Shown: piece after piece, positions 10,405-21,357 of the stretch
How the letters are laid out: each line of letters opens with the position of its first letter
How positions within the stretch are numbered: the stretch's first letter is position 1
Assembly: GCA_028023455.1 (NCBI GenBank)
Contig: JAQFVV010000022.1
Span: 8,267,100 to 8,331,099 of the forward strand
DNA: 64,000 nucleotides
Direction: 5' to 3'
Origin: Epiperipatus broadwayi
Taxonomy: Eukaryota; Onychophora; Udeonychophora; Euonychophora; Peripatidae
Notes under the pieces: model-generated
What the model saw: the letters and a program-made list of their open reading frames with translations, nothing else
Told to the model about the DNA's origin: nothing
Databases searched by the model: none
Translations under genes and position numbers: made by a program

Positions 10405-11185
10405 AGAATGGACTTAAACTCCGAACTTTCAAGCTCCTGACTGCTACACACACTATCTTATACAACAAATACACATGGTGAAACAGATAAATGATCTTCA
10501 ACATACATATTTCATGCCGAACAAGCATTCATCGGTTGGTCCAGATCACCATCTGCCACACATATATACAATCAGTGCTCAATTTATTTAAGATAAATAT
10601 TCAAACTTCAATAGACAAGCTTCAATATTCTCAACCCTCCAACTCTTCAGTCATCCATATCATTGAAAAATCTGATGATGGAGGACTATGTTGATGCCAA
10701 TATTATTGTTATACTTATGTTGACTTCAAGTTACTCTGATCCCTCACATACAGGAACTTAATATATCCATTTAAATACACAGAAGAAGAATGGCAGAATG
10801 CAGAATAAATCTGTAATATTCAAATATAGGTATATTGTCTACACTGAAGTTAATGTAATTAGTATGGACTTGAACTTGTATGGAATTCAACATTCCATCA
10901 TTGGATTTTCAATGATATATCTGGCTGAAGAGTTGGAGGATTGAGAAGATTGAAGCTTGTCCGTTAAAGTTTAAAAATTTGCTATCTTAATATAACTTAT
11001 CACTGATTGTAAATATGTGTAGCAGATGGTGATTTAGACCAACTGACAAGTGCTGGTTCAGCATAAAAGATGTATTTTGGAGATCATTTATTTATTTCAC
11101 ATATATATCATTATGGGTATTGGTTATATAAGATAGTATACATACCTATTAGGAGCTTGAAAATCTGAGTTCAAATCCATTCTAA
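10405..11185. repeat. Foldback element, family E, copy 2
   Basis: A long inverted repeat like that at 4.0-4.7 kb. The arms carry the same blocks (GAACAAGCATTCATCGGTTGG, TCAACCCTCCAACTCTTCAG, TCATTGAAAAATCTGATGATGGA), mirrored on the right. The termini AGAATGGACTTAAACTC and GAGTTCAAATCCATTCT are inverted and resemble a tRNA B box; a tRNA-like stretch may extend inwards. A short open frame at 10491-10694 lies within an arm and is not a gene. Confidence 0.75.
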
Positions 11186-13625
11186 TTACATGAAGTCCAG
11201 TATAGATAATATATTTATATTTGAATATATATATATAATATGTAAACAATAAGATTTTTAAGATATAACAAATTTTAGGAGGGAATGGTATATTTTAATG
11301 CTATCTTTATTAAATTTAATCAAATATGTCCCATCATGTCATCATTCAATTACTTTTATCACATAAAAATGACATTTCCAGTTGCTTCTTGAGTTTTTAT
11401 TAACATTACAAGTATGAAAAATGGCACTTCACACAGATGTTATTAAGACTTGAGTCTCTTTAGCCATAAAAATCTTTATCAGGTACTGAGTCTCATAGTA
11501 TTTATTTTATCAATTTCCAATTGCTCAGAAGTATTGAATAAAATAATTAAAATCAACATTTTTAATATGAAATAATTCTAGGAGTCAACTAATTTCTTGC
11601 ACTGTTTTTATTAAATTACATAAGGCTAAATTGATTTAGGCTTTAATAAACTACTTCATAGAGTAATTTTGAGCTCATAAATGTCAAAGTCCATATTTAT
11701 CATATTAACAAGATTTCAAGCATCCAGGATCATTTTCAATTGCTATAAGTAGTTGGATAATGACATAAATATAAGATAGTTGATGTAATTTAATGAAAGC
11801 AGCACTATGAGATTACATTGTCTCCTAGAATGTCTTAGTTAAGAAAAAGTTTAAGTAAGTAATTAATAAGGCATTTTATTTCTATATATATGTTTAAGCT
11901 ACATTAAATTATGTAAGATCAATAAACAAGTATTTTTGCTGCCATGGCATATTGCCCTAATCATGAAATAAATAATGGTCTATTCATTAGTTAGTATTTC
12001 ATACATGTAAATGATAGACATTTATGTTGTTGAAAGATAAGATGTGGTTTCAATGTTTTTCATAAATGGCAGATATTGTAAATTAGTAATCACTATCTGA
12101 CTAAAATTATCTTCTGCAGCTTTATAGAGTAAGATCTAGGTCCAGCCAATAGAAATAGTCTTTCTCTTTGCCTTTGTTCTATTTTATTTTTTGTATCTTC
12201 CCGACTTCATTTATTTAGATTAATAAATAACTCGTGCTTTCAGCCAGCAGGGTGTGTGTTTGTGCTACCATTTCTAACTAACCTTTTATTTTTTGTTGTC
12301 AGTAGTTTATTATTTGATATCTTTCTTTTTTCGTTTTGGAGTTACAATGTCTGCATTCGTTTATTGTGTCTGCTAATGAATGAATGAAAAGTTTTGTTAA
12401 TTTTATCTATCATATTACCAAAATAATAATAATAATAATAGTAATTTTCACCGTATTTTGTTTCTTCTCTTTCCCAAATGTAAAAGAATTAAAGCCCAAC
12501 AAAGCGAGATTAAAATTCCCGTAGTAATTTTGTTTTACTTTTTACTCCGTGAAATTAATGATTAATCTCAAGATGGTTGATGCTTTTTTCTTCTGCTTTT
12601 TCTATTGTTTTTTTATTTCTACCTGTTGGTTATGATTCACCTAGTAATTAAAACTCTAACAGCATTTGATGAGTCAACTCTAAGAGAATATAGATAATCA
12701 TTAATTCAAATATTTTTTCTCTTGTATTTTAACTTAATTAATTTATTATTTCAAACAGTTGTCATTTTAAAAGGTGATTAGACATTTTGAGGTAGTTTTA
12801 GAGTGCTTATATATTGGGGAAAAAATAAATGGAAATACAAATTATTTTCACTCCAAAAACCGTACGTTGATGAAAGAGTTTTAGAATTTATATATAAAAA
12901 CTATTAAAGTGTTCAAAAATTTATTAAACAAGTATTGTAATAAATTAAACTGAATCAATTATTAGCTATTAATTATTAGTAATATATTATTTAATTTGTG
13001 CATTTTACATTAAAATCATTTTCAAAATATTTTTTTTCTGAATTTTATACACAATTTATTCCACACGAATTTTTTTCCATATGCTTACTCACATGCTTCT
13101 TTTATAAGCTCGAATAATCAATAAACGCCAGAGCATGTAGTACTATAATATCTCCACCCCCCAGGCTGGACTCTGGTTTTTGATTTTGTCAGTGAGAACT
13201 AGGATTCAAAGCTAGAATTAACACACTTATGTAAATAGCAGGCATTTTTAAAATTTTTTATAACTTTCAAACTAATAACCCGAAATTATAATAAAACCCA
13301 GAATTTCAAACCCAAGCTCCTTTATATACATAATTATGTAGTTCGAACACTAGAACAGTTAGTTTTTATACATTTTAGTTTTAAAGTAAATTTATTGATT
13401 GTACAAAGTATAATTTATATTTAAACAAAGTTGCTGTTTTATCCAATACATATAAGTTATCTTAAAAAAGATTACTTTCTCATATAGTGTATTAAATTAT
13501 ACTTGCATATCCACACACACACACACACACACACAGAAAGACATTGTGCTAAAATCAATAAAAGAAATGAAAAGAAAAAATACAAAATCATAAAATTATT
13601 ATAATCACCAATTTATAATATATTC
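11186..13625. other. No gene seen; AT-rich DNA with simple repeats
   Basis: No coding pattern was recognised. A TAA microsatellite lies at about 12424-12440 and a CA dinucleotide repeat at about 13512-13535. Confidence 0.55.
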
Positions 13626-13629
13626 ATTC

Positions 13630-13690
13630 ATCAGTTTCAACTATCATAGATCCATTTCAGGATGAAGGTTTCTCAATGAACATTGAAAAT
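13630..13690 (-). repeat. RTE-type LINE 3' terminus, minus orientation
   Basis: ATCATAGATCCATTTCAGGA followed by TGAAGGTTTCTC matches the complement of the 3' end of the RTE copy at 34.2 kb (ATCAATCCACTGCAGGA followed by TGAAGGTCTCTC). Only the last few tens of bases are present. Confidence 0.4.
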
Positions 13691-13774
13691 GATAATGATG
13701 ATATTTTTATATATTAGTGATAATAATTTTAATTATAAGTATATATATATATGTAAGAGAGATAAAAAAACATG

Positions 13775-13885
13775 AAAGGAGATTATATATTACACAGCTG
13801 GATGAAATAAAAAAGTTTATTGGTGTGATAGGAATAAAAGACTGGATTGATATAAACCTGGAGAGATCATCATCCTGTGATACTA
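13775..13885 (+). pseudogene. RTE-type LINE C-terminal fragment, plus orientation
   Basis: The plus strand encodes a piece aligned with the last residues of the RTE protein at 34.2 kb: LDEIKKFIGV here against MDEIKKCVGV there, then a decayed form of the RRWIKLGETFI segment. The DNA ends in GGAGAGATCATCATCCTG, like GGAGAGACCTTCATCCTG at 34.2 kb. It faces the minus-strand RTE end just to its left, so two RTE 3' parts lie in opposite orientation within 250 bp. Confidence 0.5.
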
Positions 13886-14037
13886 AAAAAATGATGATTT
13901 TTAAAAGTTAATTGGATCCCTTAAGCTTTTAAATAATCGTTTTATGTTTGTTATAATGATAATTTTGGTATGCTGTTGTTATAATGCTTGGAATGAGAAT
14001 TCTTGTCCTTTAGATCTGGAAGTGGAGCAAAGCACTC

Positions 14038-14260
14038 ATGTATTCTTTTGTGATGCATTGTTCTCTGCAAGTTTCTTAGATGCTTTTTCTTTTAAAGATT
14101 TTATCACTGTGTTCATTCCTGCCATGAAAGTTATTTGTTTACTCCACTTCGCCATGAAGGTTGTTTGTTCCAAATACAATGAAGTAGTGTCAGTAGTATC
14201 TTCCTTTTCCAGTATACTGTTTCTGTTTTAACAGGTGTAGAATCTTTTACTGACTAGTTT
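14038..14260 (-). pseudogene. Degenerate coding-like remnant of unknown origin
   Basis: The minus strand has a stretch of about 60 codons with a protein-like composition (EKEDTTDTTSLYLEQ, then Lys-rich LKEKASKKLAENNASQKN). A frameshift separates it from an upstream DSTPVKTET piece. I do not recognise the family. It could be a pseudogene exon or a chance open stretch. Confidence 0.3.
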
Positions 14261-14587
14261 ATGTTATTTTGTTGTATATATATATATTGATAGTGTGCAG
14301 GTGAATATTGATTAATGAGATGATTATTTTGCTCAGGTTTTTATTGTGATTTTGTTTTGAGTTGCTTCTGTAAGAATGTTTCCCCCCACTTTTTGTTTTT
14401 GACTAATTTTTGAAATATTTCTTCTTCAACTTATGATGGAAATAAAGTTATTTTGCATAATATTTTTGGCATTATCTATTATTGATTCCATTATAAAGTT
14501 GTCATTCAAGGTATTTATAATATATTATTTATAATACTTCACTCATATACACTTTAATGCAATTAATTTCCTTAAAAACTTCTTTAT

Positions 14588-14642
14588 TTTCTTATAGTTT
14601 CCACTGTCCAGCAGTCTTCTTCAGAGCTCCATCTTCCTTACA
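14588..14642 (-). repeat. Copy of the CTGAAGA-hairpin-GAAAC motif
   Basis: On the minus strand, GAGCTCTGAAGAAGACTGC is followed by TGGACAGTGGAAACTATAAG. This closely matches the centre of family B elements (17.2 and 46.2 kb) and resembles the family C motif (19.8 kb). The surrounding element was not delimited. Confidence 0.55.
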
Positions 14643-16030
14643 GTTGTTTTAACTTTAATTATTTTTAATTGTTCAAGTTTTTGTTTTTGATCAGCAGTGA
14701 TAAAATATTTAAAAATATCAGAACTTTAATAAAATTATCCATGTTGGTGAACAGACTTAAAAAATAATTGTAAAATTATATTTAAAATTATAGATTTTAT
14801 ATTTATTTATTTATTATTTAAATATATATAAATAATTTTAATTTGAAAGAAAAGAAACATATTGTTGATTTTTTAAAGGTTTTTTTTTTAAAATATATTT
14901 TTACGTAAAGCCTCTTAGATTAATTAATTTAAAAGGAAAGAATATATAAACAGCTTTGAATAGAGATTATAATGTGGCAGTTAATAGATAAATAAATCAG
15001 TTAAGGAATTTGTAAATTAGAAAAACAATTATAACCTTTTCACTGGTGAAGAAGCCATGTTGAATAATTAAAAAATTATGCTAAGCCACAAATTTTATCA
15101 TAACTTAAGTTTGTATTATTCAAAAATGACATAATATATATTGTTTGAAATGTAAAACACCAAAGAATGTAATTAAGCTGAAAAAAATATAGCCATTGAT
15201 ATTCAAAATAATAAAAAAAATTAATATTTCTAATAATTATTTTCATATTATTTCATAAATGCTAAATTTTCATGCATAAATTTAAAAGCTATACTTTTAT
15301 TAGTAAATTATTTTTCCTAGTACCCCTTCAAAATGTTTTTACATATAAAGTTTTTTATAATGAATATGTCTTCCCTAATAAGTTATAGTTAATGTTGATC
15401 AATAATTGGTATAATTTGAATATTATAATAAAGAAATTCAATAAAGTTTGTAATTTATTAAAAATTATTACTAAAATAGTCACTATATACAAAATAAAAT
15501 AAAAAGTGAATCAAATACTAAATTCATTATAGAGTTAAACTTGAGGTACATACATTACTGGTTTAGAGTCAGTGCAATGTAGTATTATTCATCCTACTTT
15601 TATAGATTTCAAGGGCTCATATTGCTTCATGCTACTATGACCAGTAAATTTAATAATAGCTTCATCAACTGCCACCTCTCTTTGCACTTGATATGCAGCT
15701 TTGAAAAAAACAACAGTGGATGGAGTTTGTTAACAGAACTGTTAAAATTATGTAAATTTATTTGAGGAATAGTGATAATTTTAAACTTTACTTGAATTCT
15801 GTTTTTTTTTTTTTTGTAGTAAATCTGTATTCAGCATTTCAAATTTACTTGTGAAATTGATATTTGCTTACAGACAAATTAATCATTTATTTTTTAAAAA
15901 GTTAGATTATTAATTATTTTAAACTTTCATTAACTTATTTTTTTTATTTTTCAAAAATGTATTTTAATTAAGAGATCTTAAAAGGAATTTGCTCTTTCTT
16001 CATTAAAAGAAATAAAGAAAAAAAATAGTA
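14643..16030. other. No gene seen
   Basis: AT-rich DNA with homopolymer runs. No coding or structured signal was recognised. Confidence 0.5.
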
Positions 16031-16033
16031 GGG

Positions 16034-16560
16034 CAGGTGTTCTCAGATGAGGCAGATAATCCAGAGGAATAAATAGATAACATAGAAGAGCAATGGAGTG
16101 ATGAGGCTTGTAGTGACAGGTCTGGAAGCAGGCAAGGTGAAGTAGCACAGGTTATCTCAGAAGAGTCTGATAATCCAGCAGAAGAACTTGATAAAGTAGA
16201 AGAGCAATGGAGCAATGAGGTTGTAGTGACAGTTTCGGAAATGATGAAGTAGATGGCTGTCCAAAGGAAATGCAGCAACAAATTAGTACTAGCCCTATGT
16301 GTACTGATGAAATGGAAGAAATCACAGATGATGAAGAAATAAGCTCACAAGAGGAAAATTTTGAAGAAGACCTGGAACAGGAAAGCGATGGAAATTCAGA
16401 AATGGTTTAAAGTATGAATTCCATAGATGTGGTTTATACAAAGATATGGCAACATGGATGAAGTTCTAAGGATTTGTGAATTAAAGAACTTGGCAATTCA
16501 AAGACTTATGAATCTATGGAGAAGACTAAGGTTATTGACTGTGGTATAATCTCAAAATTT
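16034..16560 (+). pseudogene. Acidic protein pseudogene fragment with internal tandem duplication
   Basis: The plus strand reads as a Glu/Asp/Ser-rich protein segment. A unit of 114 bp is repeated: CAGGTGTTCTCAGATGAGG at 16034 and CAGGTTATCTCAGAAGAG at 16148. They encode QVFSDEADNPEE...IDNIEEQWSDEA and QVISEESDNPAEELDKVEEQWSNE. After a frameshift an acidic tail follows (EMEEITDDEEISSQEENFEEDLEQESDGN), then stops. The parallel conservation of two copies shows it once coded for protein, but at least two stops and one frameshift are present. The family is unknown; a processed pseudogene or a captured exon are both possible. Confidence 0.5.
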
Positions 16561-17096
16561 CTTTAAACAAATGTATTTACATCATGTAGCAAATGATCAG
16601 TCACCTGCATTTTTTTTCCTTAAGAAAAAAAAAAAGAGAAAAAGAAATTAAATAAGGGAGACTTTTATGTTGGATAATAATGAATTAATTAATACTGTTA
16701 AACCTTAAGAATTGTTTATTGAATGATTATCAGTATTATTTAAATGCTGTAATTACATTTTATGAAGTGTTTAATTATATCTCTAGAAAATATTTTGTAT
16801 AGTGCTGATTGGTTTTACGTGAATGGTTTTTTTGTTTTATTATTAATTTATTAAATTGGATCATTTATAGAATCTATCACACATAATAGTGTCTAAAGTC
16901 TTTATACTTTATTACCAATTTAATTGGGCATATTTCAAAAATGGAAGAGAACCATATTAAATGGCTTAAAGTAGGTTAATATTTTTATTCAGCTTAATGA
17001 AGAAATAGTGAATATTATTTACACTATACAGTTGATAACATGCCGCTTGTATGACATATTGTCACAAGTATATACAATATTACAAACAAAGATAAT

Positions 17097-17403
17097 TTCA
17101 TTCCACTTCTTATTTACATTGCTTAATTATATATACTATAATACACCATATACTCCTTAAATTACACTCTACAATGCAGTTTAACATATGATTTCTTTTA
17201 TTTCCTTCCTTACAGTTTCAACTGTCCAGCAGTCATCATCAGATTTCCTTCCTTACGGTTTCAACTGTCCAGCAGTCATCATCAGAGCAAGCTCTGATGA
17301 TGACTGCTGGACAGTTGAAACTGTAAGGAAGGAAATAAAAGAAATCATATGTTAAACTGCATTGTAGAGTGTAATTTAAGGAGTATATGGTGTATTATAG
17401 TAT
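17097..17403. mobile_element. Foldback element, family B, copy 1
   Basis: A near-perfect palindrome with arms of about 125 bp: TACTATAATACACCATATAC at the left is mirrored by GTATATGGTGTATTATAGTA at the right. Exact 13-bp target duplications AAACAAAGATAAT flank it (17084-17096 and 17404-17416). The centre carries CTGATGATGACTGCTGG, then ACAGTTGAAACTGTAAGG, once on the plus strand and twice in tandem on the minus strand (unit of about 46 bp at 17196-17286). A single-base-diverged hairpin of this quality would extrude easily in single-stranded DNA. No ORF. Confidence 0.85.
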
Positions 17404-17599
17404 AAACAAAGATAATCATATGCTGGTATATTTAACTACTGCATCAAATTACTATTATTGATTGATTGATATAATCATCGTCTGATTTGTATGTTTTGAT
17501 CATTGTCGGTAGATGATCCTTTCATTTTTTATTGTGTTACTCTTGTGAAAAGTCGAATTAATGACAATTATAAATTCGCATGACGTAAATATTTAAGAA

Positions 17600-17905
17600 T
17601 TTGATTGTCGATGATTTTAAATCTTCAAAGATGAATAAAAGAACATTTTTAAAAATATTTTTCAGCATGAACGGAATAAGTTTATATGTGCACGCACATA
17701 TATAATTATACAGTATATAGTGTTAGTAATAATATTTGAAAAAAAAAAAAAAGATAAGTTCTCACGACGTAGCTGTTTTTAAATCGTCGGAGGTGAATGA
17801 AAAAATATTTTATGTAATATATAACTTTTTTTTCAGCGTGAACGGAATAAATTTATATTTGTACACACATATATTTATATAGTGTTAGTAATAATATTTG
17901 AAAAG
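17600..17905 (+). repeat. Tandem duplication of about 170 bp
   Basis: The block GATTTTAAATCTTC...TTTCAGCATGAACGGAATAA...ATAGTGTTAGTAATAATATTTGAAAA at 17607-17742 recurs, diverged, at 17773-17905 (TTTCAGCGTGAACGGAATAA). No coding content. Confidence 0.65.
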
Positions 17906-18594
17906 TGACAATTTATTTTATATGCATACAAACAAGGTTAAGCTTTTTATATTTAGAAGATATATAATAACGCTCTACTTTTAAATCTTCCTGTCTTCAT
18001 TTTGTGCTGATACAAATAGAGTTATCTCTGATCAAAAAGATCTTTCTAATTATTTCTTAATGTAAGAATTTACCATTAAAGATAACCAAAGAAAGGAATT
18101 GTCTATATGGGAAGCTTACAAGGCTGGAAGGCAATATGATAGAAAAGATTGAAAACAAAAAGTAATGGTTTATTAATGCAAGGAAGAAGTAAAAAGATAT
18201 TAGATGTTATTTTAAATTATACTAAGTAACAAAGAAAGTAAAACTTTGAAATAAAACAAAGGAAATAAGAAACTACATGAAAGCAAATGAGCTTTAGAAA
18301 TTCACAAATAACTTAAGCATAATAGTACAAAAGCAATAATTAACATTTCCATAACAAAAAAAATAATAACAATAGAAGTTTTATGGAGTAAACAAAACAA
18401 GTTAATAGTGCCGTGATTTCTCTTTAATCAACAAAACTACCTTAGACTTGTTTATATTTTCCAAAAGTCAATTATTTATCTAATCATTCAAACAAACTCA
18501 AATCTTCCTCCATCTTTTCCTTCATCTGTTTGTCATGAAAAGATACTGTGATTATAAAGACAGAACATATGTATATATTTAAAAACATTTCTAT

Positions 18595-18710
18595 AGGTTC
18601 GTCCTCTATCTGTTTATCAATATGTCTATCTATCTGTCATTAGTTCATTCATCCATCTCTCTATTTGCCTGTCCATTCATCTGTCTATCTATACAGCCAT
18701 CATTCCTCAT
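18595..18710. repeat. Degenerate GTCTATCT-type microsatellite
   Basis: Imperfect tandem CTATCTGT/CCATCTGT units over about 110 bp. The interval 17.9-19.7 kb otherwise shows no gene. Confidence 0.6.
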
Positions 18711-19726
18711 TTTTGAGTGAATAATTACAGAATACATCTTAAACCTACTTGTGATTTTAAAAAAATTCCAATCTAAGAAACATAAGCATATCCACTGGAC
18801 AGTGAGGCTCTTAGATTTTTGATGAAGCTAATCATAATTATTATTATTTTTTTTTTATTGTTTACATTTTTTATATTTCCAGGTAGTAATTGCTTATAAT
18901 GTAGTCTATATCATGCAATAAATGCTTGTTATCGAAATGATATATCAAGTATTTACGGTACATTAATGCAATCAGATAAAACCTTTCTGTATTGAATTCA
19001 AACCAAGGATCAAAATCAAAGATGACTTTCCTCATGATATCAATATTTTATTTTGTTTTTAAAAAGCAAAAACTCCTTTTAAAAAAAAAAAAAATTAAAA
19101 AAATCATGATGGATATTTTGCAAACCAATATATTCTTGGATGAAACAATATGTATTTATTTTAAATCTCTCTTTCCTCATGATAACAGAAATAAAAATAG
19201 TTAAATTGAAGTTTTTTATACTTTATAAGAGAAAATTCAATTTATTAAAAAAAATGAAAATAAGATTATGCCTGAAATCTGGCTGCTGAATATATGAGTA
19301 CTTATCCAATGCTCATCCTAATGAACACCAATTAACCAGTAATTATTCTGTTGATAAGCTATATTAATAGTTTAATGTGATAAGTTGTACTAACATTTAA
19401 TGTTCATTGCTAAAAGTTGCAATAAATGGTTCTTGATAGATTGAATAGATGGAATTACATAAGTAAGAGAGAGATTATGGGATGCTTAGCTTGGTATGTA
19501 TTGTCTTTTCCAGGCAATTAAAGATATCTACAACAGCTTCAGCTTAAAGTTGAGATCATTGTAATATATAAATAAGGGTTATTAGTTTTTCAATGCTATG
19601 AATATTGGCAAAGTAAAGGTTTGTTCAGTTTAATTTGATGGTTGTGGCTAAGTGTGCATTTGGTCAGTTAAGCTGGATTTATAGTATTTGTAAGCATCTG
19701 GAAATGTAGTATTTATACTTAAATGC

Positions 19727-21258
19727 AACTATATATCTTATTAAGTAATCACCATTTTCTTACACCTTTAAGCAAATAATGTTTATTATTATAATAACAG
19801 TTTCGACTGTTCCTCATAGTCTTCTTCAGATCTACAAAAATTCAAATATTATAACAATACAATTAAAATTTATATATACAGTACATCAATAAACTATCAT
19901 TCAATTTTATACATATAATAATACTCTTAATCACTATACATCATTTATTATATTATACCACTAAATTATTCAATCTTTAAATGCTTTTAAAAAAATTTTA
20001 AAATAATTTTAATATTTTATATTCTCTTATACATTTAAATAAAATACTATTACATATATATATATCAATACATCCTCCCTGTAAAATCTTTCTAAAAAAC
20101 ATAAAACTTAATTTTTAGATATTATATTACATTTTTAATTATTTAACCTTTTAAATTTAAAAATTTTCACATTTCTTGATAACTTATAATGACATATGAA
20201 AAAATACCTTTTTAAATATATATATCTATTAAACAGGTTTTTTATAAATACAAATTTCTATTCTTATTTTATTTCTAATCTATATTTAATTGTTAATTTC
20301 TTTAAAAAAAATTTAAAAAAAATTCTTTTTGATTTTGAAAAAACGTAAAAAACTTTAATAAAAATAAAATAGATATATAATAATAAATTTATAATAGTAG
20401 AAATTGATAGTGGATAAAGTTTTTCAAAGATTGGAATGTTATATGAGTAAATAAGGAAATAAGTAAGGTTAAGTATGTATGTTTTAGAAATGATAGTATG
20501 AGAAGGGAATAGTAATTTATTAGTATGAGAAGGGAATAGTAATTTAATAAGTATATAAAGTAATAGAGGAATAAAGTTTTTTCAAAATAAAAATAATTCT
20601 TTTTAAAGAAATTAACAATTAAATATAGATTAGGAATAAAATAAGAATAGAAATTTGTATTTATGAAAAAACGTGTTTAATAGATATGTATAAAGAAAAG
20701 GTATTAAAATTATTAGTTATTAAGGGATGTGAAAAATTTTAAATTTAAAAGGTTAAAGAATTAAAAATGTAATATAATATATAAAAATTAAGTTTTATGT
20801 TTTTTTAGAAAGATTTTATAGGAAGGATATATTGATATATATGTAATAGTATTTTATTTAAATGTATAAGTATAAGAGAATATAAAATATTAAAATTATT
20901 TAAAATTTTTTTTTTAAGGCATTTAAAGATTGAGTAATTTAGTGGTATAATATAATAAATGATGTATAGTGATTAAGAGTATTATTATATGTATAAAATT
21001 GAATAATAGTTTATTGATGTATATATAAATTTTAATTGTATTGTTATAATATTTGAATTAAGTTTTGGTTATATTGTTATAATATTTGAATTTTTGTAAA
21101 TCTGAAGAAAACTGCGAGGAACAGTCAAAACTGTTATTATAATAATAATAAACATCATTTGCTTAAAGGTGTAAAAAGATGGTATTTATTTAATAAGATA
21201 TATAGTTGTATATGAATAAGCAAAATTACTGAAGATGAAGGAAGAAGTATATATAGAA
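19727..21258. mobile_element. 1.5-kb foldback element, family C
   Basis: Two inverted arms of about 640 bp (19727-20363 and 20565-21206) surround a 200-bp loop. The left start AACTATATATCTTATT is mirrored by AATAAGATATATAGTT at the right. A 14-bp direct repeat TTATACTTAAATGC flanks it exactly (19713-19726 and 21259-21272), so the right end carries about 52 extra bases beyond the palindrome. Near each end is a motif reading inwards-to-outwards CTGAAGA, a GACT/AGTC hairpin and GAAACTGTTATTA. The arms have diverged by several percent, mostly transitions. The loop has a 27-bp tandem duplication (20493-20545). No ORF. Confidence 0.85.
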
Positions 21259-21357
21259 TTATACTTAAATGCTAATTTATTAAAATTAATGATTTATATA
21301 TTCCACTTTTTGATTAATTGTATACTATTCTCTTTTTTATTAATGGCATGGTTATTG

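Noticed and set aside
13944-14231. Plus-strand open frame of 95 codons with membrane-like composition
   Set aside because: Low complexity, no family resemblance. The minus strand reads more like former coding sequence.
17280-17330. Calling the family B motif a hammerhead ribozyme outright
   Set aside because: Core-like CTGATGA and GAAAC are present with a hairpin between, but there is no complementary stem I around the motif in any of the copies examined.
18992-19204. Lys-rich open frame
   Set aside because: It runs through an A-rich tract and has low-complexity composition only.
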